From positions 258,501 to 322,500 of the forward strand of contig NC_132915.1 of the NCBI RefSeq assembly GCF_047675955.1: a stretch of 64,000 bases of DNA, in the 5' to 3' direction. The stretch comes from Chlorocebus sabaeus. Lineage: Eukaryota > Chordata > Mammalia > Primates > Cercopithecidae. This document shows, piece by piece, positions 35,799-47,884 of this stretch (position 1 is its first letter; each line of letters starts with the position of its first letter). The notes beneath the pieces were generated by a model that saw only the letters and a program-made list of their open reading frames with translations, was not told the DNA's origin and did not search any database. Both the position numbers and the translations under genes were made by a program.

Positions 35799-36090
35799 GG
35801 CTGGGTGCGGTGGCTCAAGCCTATAATCCCCCACTTTGGGAGGTTGAGGTGGGTGGATCACGAGGTCAGGAGTTCAAGACCAGCCTGGCCAACATGGTGA
35901 AACCACATCTCTACTAAAAATACAGAAATTAGCCAGGCGTGGTGGCACCTGTCTGTAATCCCAGCTATTCGGGAGGCTGAGGCAGGAGAATTGCTTGAAC
36001 CTGGGAGGCAGAGGTTGCAGTGAGCCGAGATTGTGCCATTGCACTCTAGCCTGGAGACAGAGCGAGACTCTGTCTTGGAAAAGAAAGGAA
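35799..36090 (+). mobile_element. Alu SINE, sense, tandem with the previous
   Basis: Second of two direct Alus, separated by 13 bp (gaagaagaaagagag). Confidence 0.92.
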
Positions 36091-36892
36091 AAAGAGTTGA
36101 GAAGAAGAGATGTGAGCCTATTATTTATGCAGAAAGAGAGAAGAAGGTAAGTATATATGAAATCCTGTGAAGTGTGCTGAAATATTTATATGTGTTTGGC
36201 TAAATTCAAGGAATCCTCAGATTCAATGCCTCCTCTCCTCCCATGCCTTTTAAGTTTGGTTTTCGGTGCTTATGTGGTCAAAAACAAAGCTGCTGATGGA
36301 TTACTTTCTATGCTACTCTGCTGTGTTGGTTGTACCGACTGCTGTCAGTGGTGCACTGTGGGGACAGCAGCTCCCTCAGTGGGGCTAGTCGCTGCTTTAG
36401 GAGCACAGGACACAAGGAAACTGACGCAAAGCCCTTGGGTTAAGGGAATCCTGCTTGGTCAGGGCTTTGTTAACATCAGTAGTGATTTCTTTTTTTTTAA
36501 GTATGAACCAGATAAAATCATTTTGAGGCTTTAAAAAATTAGTATAGGCCATTGGATATTTACTGGCAGCCTGTCTAGATGTTCAATGGTTTCTAGCTTT
36601 GAGAGCCAAAAGAGGGAGAAGGGGGACGCCGAGAAGATGCACAGCACATGCATCATGCATCGCTCCTAGGATTTTATACCCAGCTCAACGGAGTCATTTT
36701 TCCTATTGACAGACAGTCGCTAAGTCAGTACCTTCTGGTGGAGAAAGCCCAGAGTAATGGTAGGGATGATTCATTACTCCTTAAAACCCAGCTAAGATAC
36801 ACTCCTAATGCAGATTCTTTTTGTGTTGGTTTTATTTTGCCTTGCTGCTTTTACGAGTACCACAGTAACTGCGGCAGTTGGTCTTCATCTTT

Positions 36893-37206
36893 CAGAGATG
36901 ACGCTATGTTCTCTCTCTTCCTGTGGGCACGTATTATTGCTGCATTTTGCCTTTCAGAGATGAAGCTATGTTCTCTCTCTTCCGGTGGGCACGTATTATT
37001 GCTGCGTTTTGCCTTTCAGAGATGAAGCTATGTTCTGTCTGTCTTCCGGTGGGCACGTATTATTGCTGCGTTTTGCCTTTCAGAGATGAAGCTATGTTCT
37101 GTCTGTCTTCCGGTGGGCATGTATTATTGCCGCGTTTTGCCTTTCAGAGATGACGCTATGTTCTCTCTCTTCCGGTGGGCACGTATTATTGCTGCGTTTT
37201 GCCTTG
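36893..37206. repeat. 62-64-bp minisatellite, five units, splice-acceptor-like motif in each
   Basis: Units start at cagagatga (36893, 36955, 37017, 37081, 37145) at spacings of 62, 62, 64 and 64. The 2-bp difference is a tctg expansion in units 3 and 4. Four repeat junctions read gttttgcctttcag|agatga, or cattttgcc... in the first. The first unit is preceded by ttcatctttcag|agatga. Confidence 0.93.
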
Positions 37207-37674
37207 CTTGGCGGAAGGGAGGTCATTTCCACCTCCTGTTCAGTAGCTTGCCTAGTTTGGACTGTCTTCCCTGAGCTATATGAACATCCTAGATTGCATA
37301 TTAGATTTTACTTCTGTATTCTTGAGGGAAGAAGGGAATTGTGGGCAGAAGTGACATATGCTAGTTTCATGTGGGAACTTTAATTTCGTGTGAGATCCTC
37401 CTGTGCTCTCTTCCCTGCAGTAGGATCCCACAGGAGGCTTTGTTCTGTAATTTCAGGTGGCCTGAATTTCTGGGTGAGGATGACAGGTGCTCTGGAGAGT
37501 CGCTTAGATCTGCGGTGGACTTGGTATTAGCAAGAAGCACAGTTTTGTGTTAAGCCACTGAAACACCAGGGTTGTTTGTTACTGCAGCATATCCTAGGCT
37601 ATCCTGAATTGATACAGTAGCCATTGGTTGTTCCAAGTCAGAAACTAAGTCTTGATCTAAATGTAATCTCCTTT

Positions 37675-37830
37675 AGTCCTAAGGATAGGCCTGCAAGACA
37701 GATTGGATAGATTATTATTCCCATTTTATAGATAAGGCTGTTGAAGCTCAGATAGTAACTTGTTAACATTAATATACCTACTAAGTAGCAATACCTGGAT
37801 TTATATCCAGGCCTGACCCCAGAGAGAGGT
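37675..37830 (-). mobile_element. MIR fragment, antisense
   Basis: The text attattattcccattttatagataaggctgttgaagctcag and ccaggcctgacccc follows the MIR antisense consensus, diverged. Confidence 0.6.
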
Positions 37831-39759
37831 GAGTCAGAATCTTACCTGGAGACTTTAAAAAACTATATGTAACATTGACGCCTCACATGGAGTCTGATCC
37901 ACCTTCCCATCTGGAGAGTCACTGCCATGATTTGAGCCACCATGATTGACGGGAGTGTGTTGTGTTGGAACAGAAAACAGAAGTTGGGAGCAATGCCTTT
38001 GAGCCTGAAAGTGCCATTCTTGGTGGTTGGATGTAGCTCTTTGGACAAAGCCACACTTTCCTTGTCTATAGATGAAGGCTTTGTCCGTGGCTCCTCAGAT
38101 TCTCGATGGTGACGAAGTACTCTTCTCATTTTCATCTAAGGCCTCAGCATTGATTGATTCTTAGAGGAGCTGCTCAGTTGGAAAATGTGTGCCTTTGGAA
38201 GTCTAGGGGAAGGCAAGGACGACATTTGTTATTTTCCTTTCTAGCCGTATTCCAAAGAGATGTGGGGTTGGGGAGTGGGCAGCAGCCCCTGACTCTGTGC
38301 TCTCTCCTTCCTGCTCAGAAGCAGCTTAAATGGCTTCTCAGTTTTCTTGCATCCACTCTTCTGAAAGGAGGAAGAAATGGTTAGATCAAATGAAGATTCT
38401 GGGATGTCTAAGATTCCCGTCGGGCTTTAGGGGAAGAAGCAGGTACAACTCCGCTCTTGCCTCCTGAATTCACCAGTTGAGGAACGGACAGAGGAGATAA
38501 AAATAAAGGTTTGTTATGGACAGAAGCTGGACTGAAGGAATGCTCAGGTGCATGGTCTCAGTGGGGTTTCTGAGACTCCATTTCCAAATGAGACAAATTT
38601 ACCCCCCTGGTTACCAGCCCAGCTGGACCGCCGCTGGCCTCTGTAACACAGATGCAGGGTCCACCCGACATGTGGCAGGAGCAGGTCCAAAGTGCACCCG
38701 CTGTGGGCAGGCAGGTTTGAAAGAGAAAGCCCGTGTGGCCCAGCCAGTCAGGTAAGCTGGGGAGAGAGGCCCGGGTGCCACCCTAGGAAGCGCATCTTTC
38801 CGTGGAACTGTGAGGCCTGGTGAATGGGGTTCCTCCCATGCCCCCTTCCGTGTCTCATAAACCGTGAGTTTTCCCTTCCTTTATCAAGATGCTCGTCCTT
38901 CAGGAATATGCTGCTGATAAAATCACAGCTTGCGTTTGCTTAGTCCTGCCCTGGCTGTGCGCTTCTTGTGTGCCGTCTTCAGTTGTCAGAAAGTGGCTTT
39001 GTTTTCATCCATTACGTTGCTGACTCCATGCAAAGTTTGTCAGCAAAGGTGCTCTGAAGTGCCAGTCACAGTGGTGTTTTTTGGTTATGCTCACATCTGG
39101 TCCCTTTTGCCTTCCCCAGCACCCGTTCTACTTCAAACCTTCCTAAGACCACCAGTCAAATTCATGTAAATCCAACTTCCACAGGGGCCTGCTATACCAC
39201 AGGTTTTCATCTGCCTCAAGTGCTCATCTGGGTTCCAGAAATTTGACCAAAGTGTTGGTCACTGAACTTTTATGATCGATGTTCATGTGGGTAAAATTAT
39301 AGTAAGAACGTTCCCTCTTCCAGCTCCACTTTCACACGTGCTCCAGCCACTCTGGGTGAGCATTTTAGTAAATACATTGATTATAAGGCTTTCGGATAAG
39401 CTGTTGAAAGTTTATTAATTTTATTCAGCTGTAGTAGAACCTTCTTCAGCCACAGGGGACTCTTTGTGTTTTGTTTCTTTAACCTCTTGAGGTCTTCGTG
39501 GGGGCCACACAGTTTAAACATGACACAGAAACTTGGATAAAGTCCAAAGGAACTTAGCAAAAATGATTAAAGGCATGGAAAATGGGCACTACAAAGAAGA
39601 AAACGCATTGAGACTGATTATTTGAAAGAAGAATCTGGTGGGGAACAGGTCTTCTTTAGCGTTGTAAAGTAATGAAAAGTTGCTTTGATAGGAAGTACGG
39701 CATATTTGAGTCGGTGCTGAATCTATGGAAGACTATCGCTTTGTAAAAAGCACAGAATC

Positions 39760-40031
39760 GGCAGGCGCGGTGGCTCAGCCTGTAATCCCAGCACTGTGGG
39801 AGGCCGAGGCGGGCGGATCACGAGGTCAGGAGATCAAGAGCATCCTGGCCAACATGGTGAAACCCCGTCTCTACTAAAAATACAAAAATTAGTTGGGCGT
39901 GGTGGCGGGCACCTGTAGTCCCAGCTTACGGGAAGGTGAGGCAGGAGAATGGCGTGAACCTGGGAGTTGCACCACTGCGCTCCAGCCTGGCGACAGAATG
40001 AGACTCCGTCTCAAAAAAAAAAAAAAAAAAA
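39760..40031 (+). mobile_element. Alu SINE, sense, with deletion in the right arm
   Basis: Sense Alu from ggcaggcgcggtggctc to a poly-A of about 20. It lacks about 30 bp (the gcttgcagtgagccgag block) near 39968. Confidence 0.9.
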
Positions 40032-40289
40032 GTACAACCCCCTGACCTCTTCAGAAACAAGGCGATTCTATGAACAATGGCTCGTGTGCTCAGTTATCAC
40101 AGAATCATAGTGCCAAAAGAAACCTTAGAAAACATTTCTGTTTATCTTTTAAGTATAATTAACATACAACAAAATGTGCAGATCTTACGTGTTCAGCTTA
40201 ATGAGTGTACGATGTTGCACACAGCCTAAACCCGACAGAGCGCACTCTGTCTCTGCAGTAAGTTAGTAAATTCTCTCACACCCCCATTT

Positions 40290-40596
40290 TTTTTTTTTCT
40301 TTTTTTTTTTTTGAGACAGAGTGATGCTCTGTCACCCAGGCTGGAGTGCAGTGGTGCGATCTTCGCTCACTGCATCTCTGCCTCTCAGGTTCAAGTGATT
40401 CTCCTGCCTCAGTCTCCCAAGTAGCTGGGATTACAGGCATGCGCCACCACACTTGGCTAATTTTTTTGTACTTTTAGTAGAGATGGGGTTTTACCATGTT
40501 GGCCAGGCTGGTCTCAAACTCCTGACCTCAAGTGATCTACCTGCCTCAGCCTCCGAAAGTGCTGGGATTACAGGCATGAGCCACAGTGTCTGGCCT
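40290..40596 (-). mobile_element. Alu SINE, antisense
   Basis: From an interrupted T tail to cagtgtctggcc. Confidence 0.9.
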
Positions 40597-41806
40597 CTCC
40601 TATCCTTTTCTAACTATTTCCTTACCTCCTCCAGCAGCCACTTTGGTGAGACCATGTTAAAGATGGGGAAAAAGAAGCCCCAGATACTGAGTTGCCGGCC
40701 TTGGTCACAAGTGAGCCGGTCTGAGAAGACCGTGAAGCCCAGGTTTCCTGATCACTATGTGGGAGCGCAGAGTGGCTTTCCTGTTGCCCCTTCCATTTCC
40801 GTTTCTGTGGGAGCCTTACTGTTCTCACCTGGTCGGAGCTCGAGCGCCTTAAAGTCCTGCATTTGTTCCCAGGCTCTGATTATAACAGTACTAAGTCACA
40901 CAGCCGGAGTCCTCTTCATCTCTGAACTAGTGCCTTGTATTCCCAGAGAGACTCTAACACCTTGTTCCTGACTGGAAAAGAATACGAGAGAACTTACCAT
41001 GGAGACGGAATGTTGTCTCTCAGGTTTGGGTCGTGTACGATCATCAGAAATTCATCAAGCCAAACACTTTTGGGTATATCTTTGGCTACCTCAGTATTCT
41101 CTAACTTTCGGGTTCTTGGCAGCAGGAAATCATCTTTCCCTGTGTTGTGTTTAGAGGCCATTAGAATGACCTTTTTGCAAAACTGTGCTGTGGTAGATGT
41201 AATGTGAGCTTATTTCTCAGTTTTGTCCAGAAGATGCCTGCACATGTCTGGTTTAACATGATCTGAAAGCTTTGCAATAGAGATGGTATGAACTGAAATG
41301 ACGGTGGCACATTATATACCTGTGTAAATACATGAGAAAAAGATATCGTGGTGGTTAATTTAATCAATGGCATTTTTCACTACTTGTCATTAGGTGGGCA
41401 TTGCAGCCTTTTTAGGTAAATGTTCACCAGCAGGCACCTTGACTCACTCTCTCCACAAAGCAAGGTTATCAATCCAGGGACTTTGGCCAGAATTCAATGT
41501 CAAGAATTATATTCTTCATGTCGTCTTATTCTGACACGTTTTTATGGACCTCCATCCATTTTCTTACTCTCCGCTGTGGTGAAATGCCTTCGGTGCTGGA
41601 AGCTGTGTTCCATGAACCATGCTGGTAGAAGGTGAGGCTTACCTGTACCTAGCCATATGGTCTCCTGAGCGCTGGCCTTGGGTAAGTGAAAGGTACTTCA
41701 TACATTTGGAGAGGAATTGTTGCATTCTGCCCATATTGGGACATGCCAGCATCTTAAGATTTTTCATTATACTGTGAATCAAGTGAGCACCTGTAGTTAG
41801 AATTGA

Positions 41807-42110
41807 CTGAGTGCAGTGGCTCGTGCCTGTGATTCCAGCACTTTGGGAGGATGAGGCAGGAGGATCGTTTGAAGCCAGAAGTTTGAGACCTCTCTGGCTT
41901 ACAAAGTGAGACCCCATCTCCAGACCCCATCTCTTAAAAAAAAAAAAAAAAGAACTGCATGTGGTATGGCAACGTGGGTGTAGAGTCCTAGCTACTCAGG
42001 AGGCTGAGGTAGGAGGATTGTTTGAGCCCAGGAGTTGGAGGCTACAGTGAGCTATGACCCTGCCACTGCAGTCCAGCCTGGGCAACAGAGTGAAACCCTA
42101 TGTTAAATAA
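41807..42110 (+). mobile_element. AluJ-like SINE, sense
   Basis: Diverged Alu from actgagtgcagtggctc with an internal A-rich linker and an (ATA)n tail into which the next Alu inserted. Confidence 0.85.
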
Positions 42111-42124
42111 TAATAATAATGATA

Positions 42125-42437
42125 GGCCGGCGCGGTGACTCATGCCTGTAATCCCAGCTCTTTGGGAGGCTGAGGCGGGTGGATTAACTGAGGTCAGGAG
42201 TTTGAGACCAGCCTGGCCAACATGGAAAAACCCTGTCTCTACTAAAAATACAAAATTAGCCAGGCATGGTGGCGGGCCCCTGTAATCCCAGCTACTCGGG
42301 AGGCTGAGTCAAGAGAATCACTTGAACCTGGGAGGTGGAAGTTGCAGTGAGCTGAGATCACACCACTGCCCTCCAGCCTGGGAAACAGAGCTTGACTCCA
42401 TCTAAAAAAAAAAATAATAAAATAAAATAAATAATAA
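42125..42437 (+). mobile_element. Alu SINE, sense, inserted in the tail of the previous
   Basis: Alu from ggccggcgcggtgactc. The flanks aataataatgata and aataataatgatt are the target duplication in the older Alu's tail. Confidence 0.9.
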
Positions 42438-43302
42438 TGATTCCAGGGGATTTTCATTGTGTTTGAATAAAAGACATGTTAGCAGGTGAAAAAATGGAGT
42501 ACTGTTGGATATAGGTTTGAGTAGATAAGTTCTCTTGCAGCCTGTGAGTCAGGTTCTAGGAATTCTCTTTCAGTTCCGCCTTTGATGGAATAACTGGCAG
42601 TGGTCAGATGAAGCAGGCGGGGGTCTGATCTGCTTCCTTAAAAGGTTGGCTCAGTTAAATTTGTACTGAAAGTGGGTTGGGAAAAATACTGTATCAAAAG
42701 TGCCTCTGTATTCCTTAATAACAGCTTTTGATGGGCTGTGAAAAGAACATCCAGATTTCTATTCAGTAAAATGGTTTGTGTTCTTTTGAGGAGTCTGAGC
42801 CTGTAACTTTTGTTGGGTTCATGGTTCTGCCTCAGTCCAAGTCTTTTCTTCTAGGTAATCCCAGAATTGGATCTTTAACTTGTGTGTACTGCTCCTTCCT
42901 TTCTAAGTTAGGAATGGTCTCTAATTTGGAGATTGTTCATATGGTGATACTTGAAAACACCTAATCGAGGGCAGGAATTGTTTGTATTTTGGTGAGAAGT
43001 TTTACTGTTTTGAGTCTTAGAGGTCCCCCCACAACAAAGTTAATTCTAAAACAAGATTTTAGTGCTTTCACTTACCTTAGATTGAAGCTAGTCTGTTGAT
43101 TCAAACACACGAATAAGTTTTTATCCTGTAAATTTTCACTGCTGCACAGAGCCAGTCAAGCCAAGAATTGAAATGAACAGTCTTTGCTTGTGAGTCTGTC
43201 TGAACCTCTGTCTCCTAAAAGTTGTCTACATCTGCAAGATTGCCTCACCTCCACAGCAAGAATAATAAACATGGTTTACCATTTATTTTGTGTTGTTCCC
43301 AG

Positions 43303-43548
43303 GCATGTTGGTGTTTGCAGTCACATGGAATACCCCTGCCGCTTCCAGAATGCTTCTGCCACCACCCAGCAGATCATTCCTCATCGTGTCTTTGCCCCTG
43401 TGTGCCTCGCGGGTGCCTGCCAAGAGACCCTTCTGCAGCTGATCCCTCCTTGCCTCTCAGCAGCACATTCTATTCTGGGAACACACCCGTTCTCTCGGCT
43501 GGATGTTCTCATCGTCCCTGCCAACTTTCCGAGTCTGGGGATGGCCAG
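43303..43548 (+). CDS. AOPEP: AOPEP fourth coding exon
   Basis: This 246-nt exon (82 codons' worth) lies between the acceptor tgttgttcccag at 43302 and the donor ggccag|gtatgt. Reading completes Arg (ag|g) and continues HVGVCSHMEYPCRFQNASA and then FSRLDVLIVPANFPSLGMA. The segment RLDVLIVPANFPSLGMA is where the M1 family carries the region just before the GxMEN exopeptidase motif; in AOPEP that motif is degenerate. The exon ends two bases into the next codon and joins the downstream exon (HEXXH zinc site) outside this window. The total so far is 1364 coding bases, 454 codons plus 2 nt. Confidence 0.95.
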
Positions 43549-46500
43549 GTATGTCGTTCCGTTGTGGCACTTGGGGTACGTACATTTGGAAATTCTTTGA
43601 CTATGTCTTGCTTTCCTTGAGCTCTGTCAGAGCTGTCGTTTGATTAGAATGGAAGGGCTGTGGTTGCTCATGCTTGGACATCTCATTGCTGCCTTGAGGA
43701 ACAATTTTAATGCAGACTCCCTCATGCATGAGCCTTTGAGTGTCGTGGGCTCAGTTCAGACTGTGTTGAAAAGAAAAGGCTCACATTGTTGCTGGGATGA
43801 GAATGCAGAGTGCCCCTGAGTGGTGAGTGTTGGGTCATGGCTGGTCAGTGGCTGTTAGCTTGGATGATGACAGCATAGTGCTAATGAGCCCAAGGTTATA
43901 GCATCGGGCTCTGGGCACAGTAACATGACTTGGTCCCAAGCCACAGGCTGCTCACCTAATTCTGACCAGCTGTCTCGTCCATTCTCACCACTGGGCACAA
44001 GGGCACCGACTTGAGAGCCCCTGTGTCAAATAGACTGTGGATGGATCAGTGTAAATCCATCCCTATTGCCAGAAAAACAGCTCAAAGCAGATGACTTACT
44101 GTGGGGGGCAGAGAAGGAGTCACGTGCTACTGTTTTTTAATATAATAAATGCACTTTTGCTATTGTGTCTTGGTTTGGCTCCCTGTATTTATGTAAGCTA
44201 AACTCTGTTCATTAATGCCATTGTTCAGTCATTAATGGGTGTCTGTGTTCCAGTGAGAAAAGATAGAGAATGTGCTTGGTTATATTTCCATTTGAAAATC
44301 TTAATCATTAACAGTGAATATGCTTGACTGAGGATGGGAAAAATAAGCTCATCAAAACATGTGACTTTAAGTTTTTCCCTATTAGTCAAGGAAATTCCTG
44401 CTGCCAATTAATTCCCATGCTTTTGAGCAGCTGTCATTTGTGGTGTTTTCCCTGAAAACTGCACACATTCTTAGTAAAATCATGAGCAGAAAAGAACTGA
44501 CCAGAACATTTGCTTTTGATCTTTACTACATATATGTACTTTCAAAAGACTGGCTGGCTCGCCTGAATCCTTGAGGAGGTCTGAGAAAGTCATTTAGACT
44601 GATTTTTATCCTATATTTATGAAGATAATGGGAATGCAGAAACTAGGATAATTGTATATATCTGGTTATGTGCCTCATGTAATTGTCTTGGATATCTATA
44701 CATAGAATTTGTCTTAACGGCGGTGGGGGGCTTCTTTTGTCCCTTTGAAGAGTCTGCTGGACTTAATTTAAGTAGTAGAAGTGTTGGTGAAGAAAGAGTT
44801 GTTCATTACATGTTTCTTATTTGTACACAGGTTTGAGGGGCCCTATTTACTTGGGAGTTTTTAGCGCTTTATGAGAACTGTAGTTTTTTAAGGCATGCTT
44901 GCTAGCAGTTCCAAGTTCTGGCCTGAGGGAACCAAAGGCAGAGTATTTTTCGTGCACAGGATTCTGTTTTCTACAGCTCCTTCCTGACATCAGTCTGCCA
45001 AAGCCAGAATGAGTTGACCTGCAGGCCATTCTGTAGAGCTTCTCTTTTCAAGTTTGCATGCCCAAGCAGGTAGGCTGTGTGTTTGCTGCTTTTTGCAGTA
45101 TTTAAAGTGATTTAAACATGCTTAACTCTGTATTTTTAAAGTAGTAAGCCTAAGTACCGTAAGGCCAAATGGTCCTGGGCACAAATGTTGAAAAATATGA
45201 TGGTGACGGTGACCGAGCAGCAACAAGACGCTTTTATGCTTAAAAGCAGGAGAACCGCACATTCAGAATTTGTGGTGGGTTGTCAAATATCATTTTTCCT
45301 TCCTTTTAGACTGTGGGAGTGAAGTCTGCCCAGGGCTGGATGTTTTTCTGGACTTGTTACCGTTCCCTGGACGAGAGCTGTGGAAGGAGGACTGTGGTAT
45401 CTTCCACTGCCAGTCGGGGTGGGGAAGGGGAGCGCTCTGTTTTGCCAAACTCTGACTTCAGCTGATTCCACTTGCTTGGCTTGACTCTGTCGGGATCCCA
45501 ACACCTTGGGCCACATGCGGCTGAGTGGGGTGTATGACTCAGCTGGCTACTGGGGCCCTGCGGCTTTATTTATGGTCGAGGCTTTGCTTGAGGTTTTATA
45601 AAGTGAAGCTAAAACAAAAACGATGGTTTTGTAAGTCAGCTTCGTACCTAAACAGGAATAGAGAAACTTCAAGGCTAGGAGGAGTCGTCCAAAAAGACCT
45701 CCACACTGAAACTTGCCATTGTCCTCGTAGATATAATACGCCAAGAGATCAAAGGGCTTCTTGGTAAATTAAATGGCTCCTTCCCGAGTCCATATTTTAT
45801 AAACATGTAGGCAAGATGATAAATTCCATACCTCTGGACTTCTTTAGTGATCGGGTCTTAACTCTAGTGAACGGCTGGTTTTATGCCATTCCTGTGTATT
45901 TTCTTTTTTGGCAAATGATGTTAAACGTTCCCTCCTGAACTAAAATGGGACCATTGTTATTGATCATGTCAAGGAGTTTCTGAGCATTTTGGATGATATT
46001 CATGATGATTTCACTATTTTAAATATTGCATATCATGGTTTTCATGAATAAGCTGAAAGATCTCCTCTTTGGTTCTGGTATTTCAGTGAAGTGGGGAAGA
46101 AACACATTTATAAAACTTGAATGTATGATGATGACAAATCAGTTTATAAGAAGGCAAATAATACACAAGTAATATTTTAGAATTTTGAATGCTTTTCAAA
46201 CATGGCAGTAACTAGAACATTTATCAGTACTGCTCTTCATGATTTTTGTCACCTTTTAATATAACAGGAGCCATTACTAACTGACCCCTCCCTGCCCCAG
46301 TCCTTTTCCGCATCACTGTCCAGGGGAGAGGGGCGTTCATTCTCTGCTGAGAAAAATCGCTGGTTTGCCTTTCAGATGCTCTCCTCAGCGGGTGTGTGTG
46401 GCCTTTCAGTTTTTGTTCCATTGCGTTTTTGCCTTCCATGAAGACGGAATCTGCCATGTCAGGAACCGTGAAGTGTACATTCCTTGACTTGACTACTGTG

Positions 46501-47164
46501 ATGTCTGTATGAAGATATGCATGTGTTTAAAATGCATCTCTGAAGCACACACAGCTCTCTTCCTGTTGGTTTAATTAATATTCTACCATTTTCATTGTCC
46601 TCATGTGTTCTCAGAGTCTCTGCTGGGGATTGACTGGCAAGTGTAATATCTTAACTTTGAGAAACACATGAAAGGAGCTCATCATCACACTTACACTCTC
46701 TGTTATAACAGCAGTAACGTTAATGGAATCATATTCTAGAACCAGGCTTATGGCAGTTGCTTAAAATGAACAGCTTAATCTTACCTGTATGTGTGTGTAA
46801 TAAATGCTTTGCTTCACATTTGTCGTTCAGCAGTTCACAATTACATGTCATGGCATAATTAGGTTGGCAGAACTACCCTGCTGACGTCCAAATATGTTCT
46901 TTTTTTTTCCTTGTATTTGGATTTCAAGAATCTCTTGCAACTTATTTCAGAGTGGTTTTCTGTGAAGAACACTGAAGTTAAAAGCCATGTGTTCTGTAGT
47001 TCTGCTTCATGGCTCAGCTGTTCACATGCATCTTCACCCTTCATCCCACTGGGAAAAGTGAGGGGAAAAAATGACTATCGTGTGGCTGATGACAGGTGAC
47101 AGATTCTTTGACCTTTTCCCCACTCGTTCTTGTTCTTGTCCCGACCAGATAGTCTTGATCATTT

Positions 47165-47330
47165 GGTTCTTGTTTATTTATTCTTACAATAAATATTTAT
47201 CAAGTGTATACTGTGTGCCAGATAGTACTTACGATGCAGAGCCTACAAGGGTGAACGAGATTGAGGAGGTCTCTGTCCTTATGAAATGGACATTCTAGTC
47301 GGGAGAAAATTAGTGTGCCTGAAACAAGTA
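47165..47330 (-). mobile_element. L2/MIR-like fragment, antisense
   Basis: The text aataaatatttatcaagtgtatactgtgtgccagatagtac...gaaatggacattctagtcggg is typical of the L2 3' end in antisense orientation. Low-precision assignment. Confidence 0.5.
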
Positions 47331-47437
47331 ATTAAGACGTATGCTATGAAGAAAATAAAATCAAGTAAGTGTCACAGTGGGAGAATCAATAGCATCGTTA
47401 GGGTGAGAGGGAAAAGCTTCCTTAAAGAGTGACATGC

Positions 47438-47718
47438 GGCCGGGCGCGGTGGCTCAAGCCTGTAATCCCAGCACTTTGGGAGGCCGAGACGGGCGGATCA
47501 CGAGGTCAGGAGATCGAGACCATCCTGGCTAACCCGGTGAAACCCCATCTCTACTAAAAAATACAAAAATCTAGCCGGGCGAGGTGGCGGGCGCCTGTAG
47601 TCCCAGCTACTCGGGAGGCTGAGGCAGGAGAATGGCGTGAACCCGGGAGGCGGAGCTTGCAGTGAGCTGAGATCCGGCCACTGCACTCCAGCCTGGGCGA
47701 CAGAGCGAAACTCCGCCT

Positions 47719-47750
<32 letters not shown>
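47438..47750 (+). mobile_element. AluY, Old World monkey-type, very young
   Basis: A near-perfect AluY with the GATCCGGCCACTGC variant, a poly-A of about 34 and an exact 13-bp target duplication aagagtgacatgc at 47425-47437 and 47751-47763. The clean duplication and tail suggest recent insertion. Confidence 0.96.
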
Positions 47751-47755
<5 letters not shown>

Positions 47756-47884
47756 TGACATGCAGGCTAAGACTGAAGAATATAAAGGACTCAGCTTTGT
47801 GACCATCTGGTGGAAAAGCACTCAGTCCACGGGCCTCAAGGTGGGAACCACCCTCGTGGGTTGGAGTATAGGAACCTAGTTTTT

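Larger units (their letters stand above)
35333..43302 (+). other. AOPEP: AOPEP intron between the third and fourth coding exons
   Basis: An 8.0-kb intron holding Alus, a MIR and a 62-64-bp minisatellite. Stretches 36100-36880, 37210-37540, 37840-39750, 40600-41800 and 42440-43300 have no recognised gene. An L1M-like scrap (about 40140-40230, tataattaacatacaacaaaatg) precedes the Alu at 40290. A MaLR-like LTR end (gttaagccactgaaacacc, about 37550-37620) is possible. Confidence 0.8.

Noticed and set aside
43222..43620. 132-codon ORF in the second frame over the fourth AOPEP coding exon
   Set aside because: It is a shadow of the AOPEP exon in another frame.
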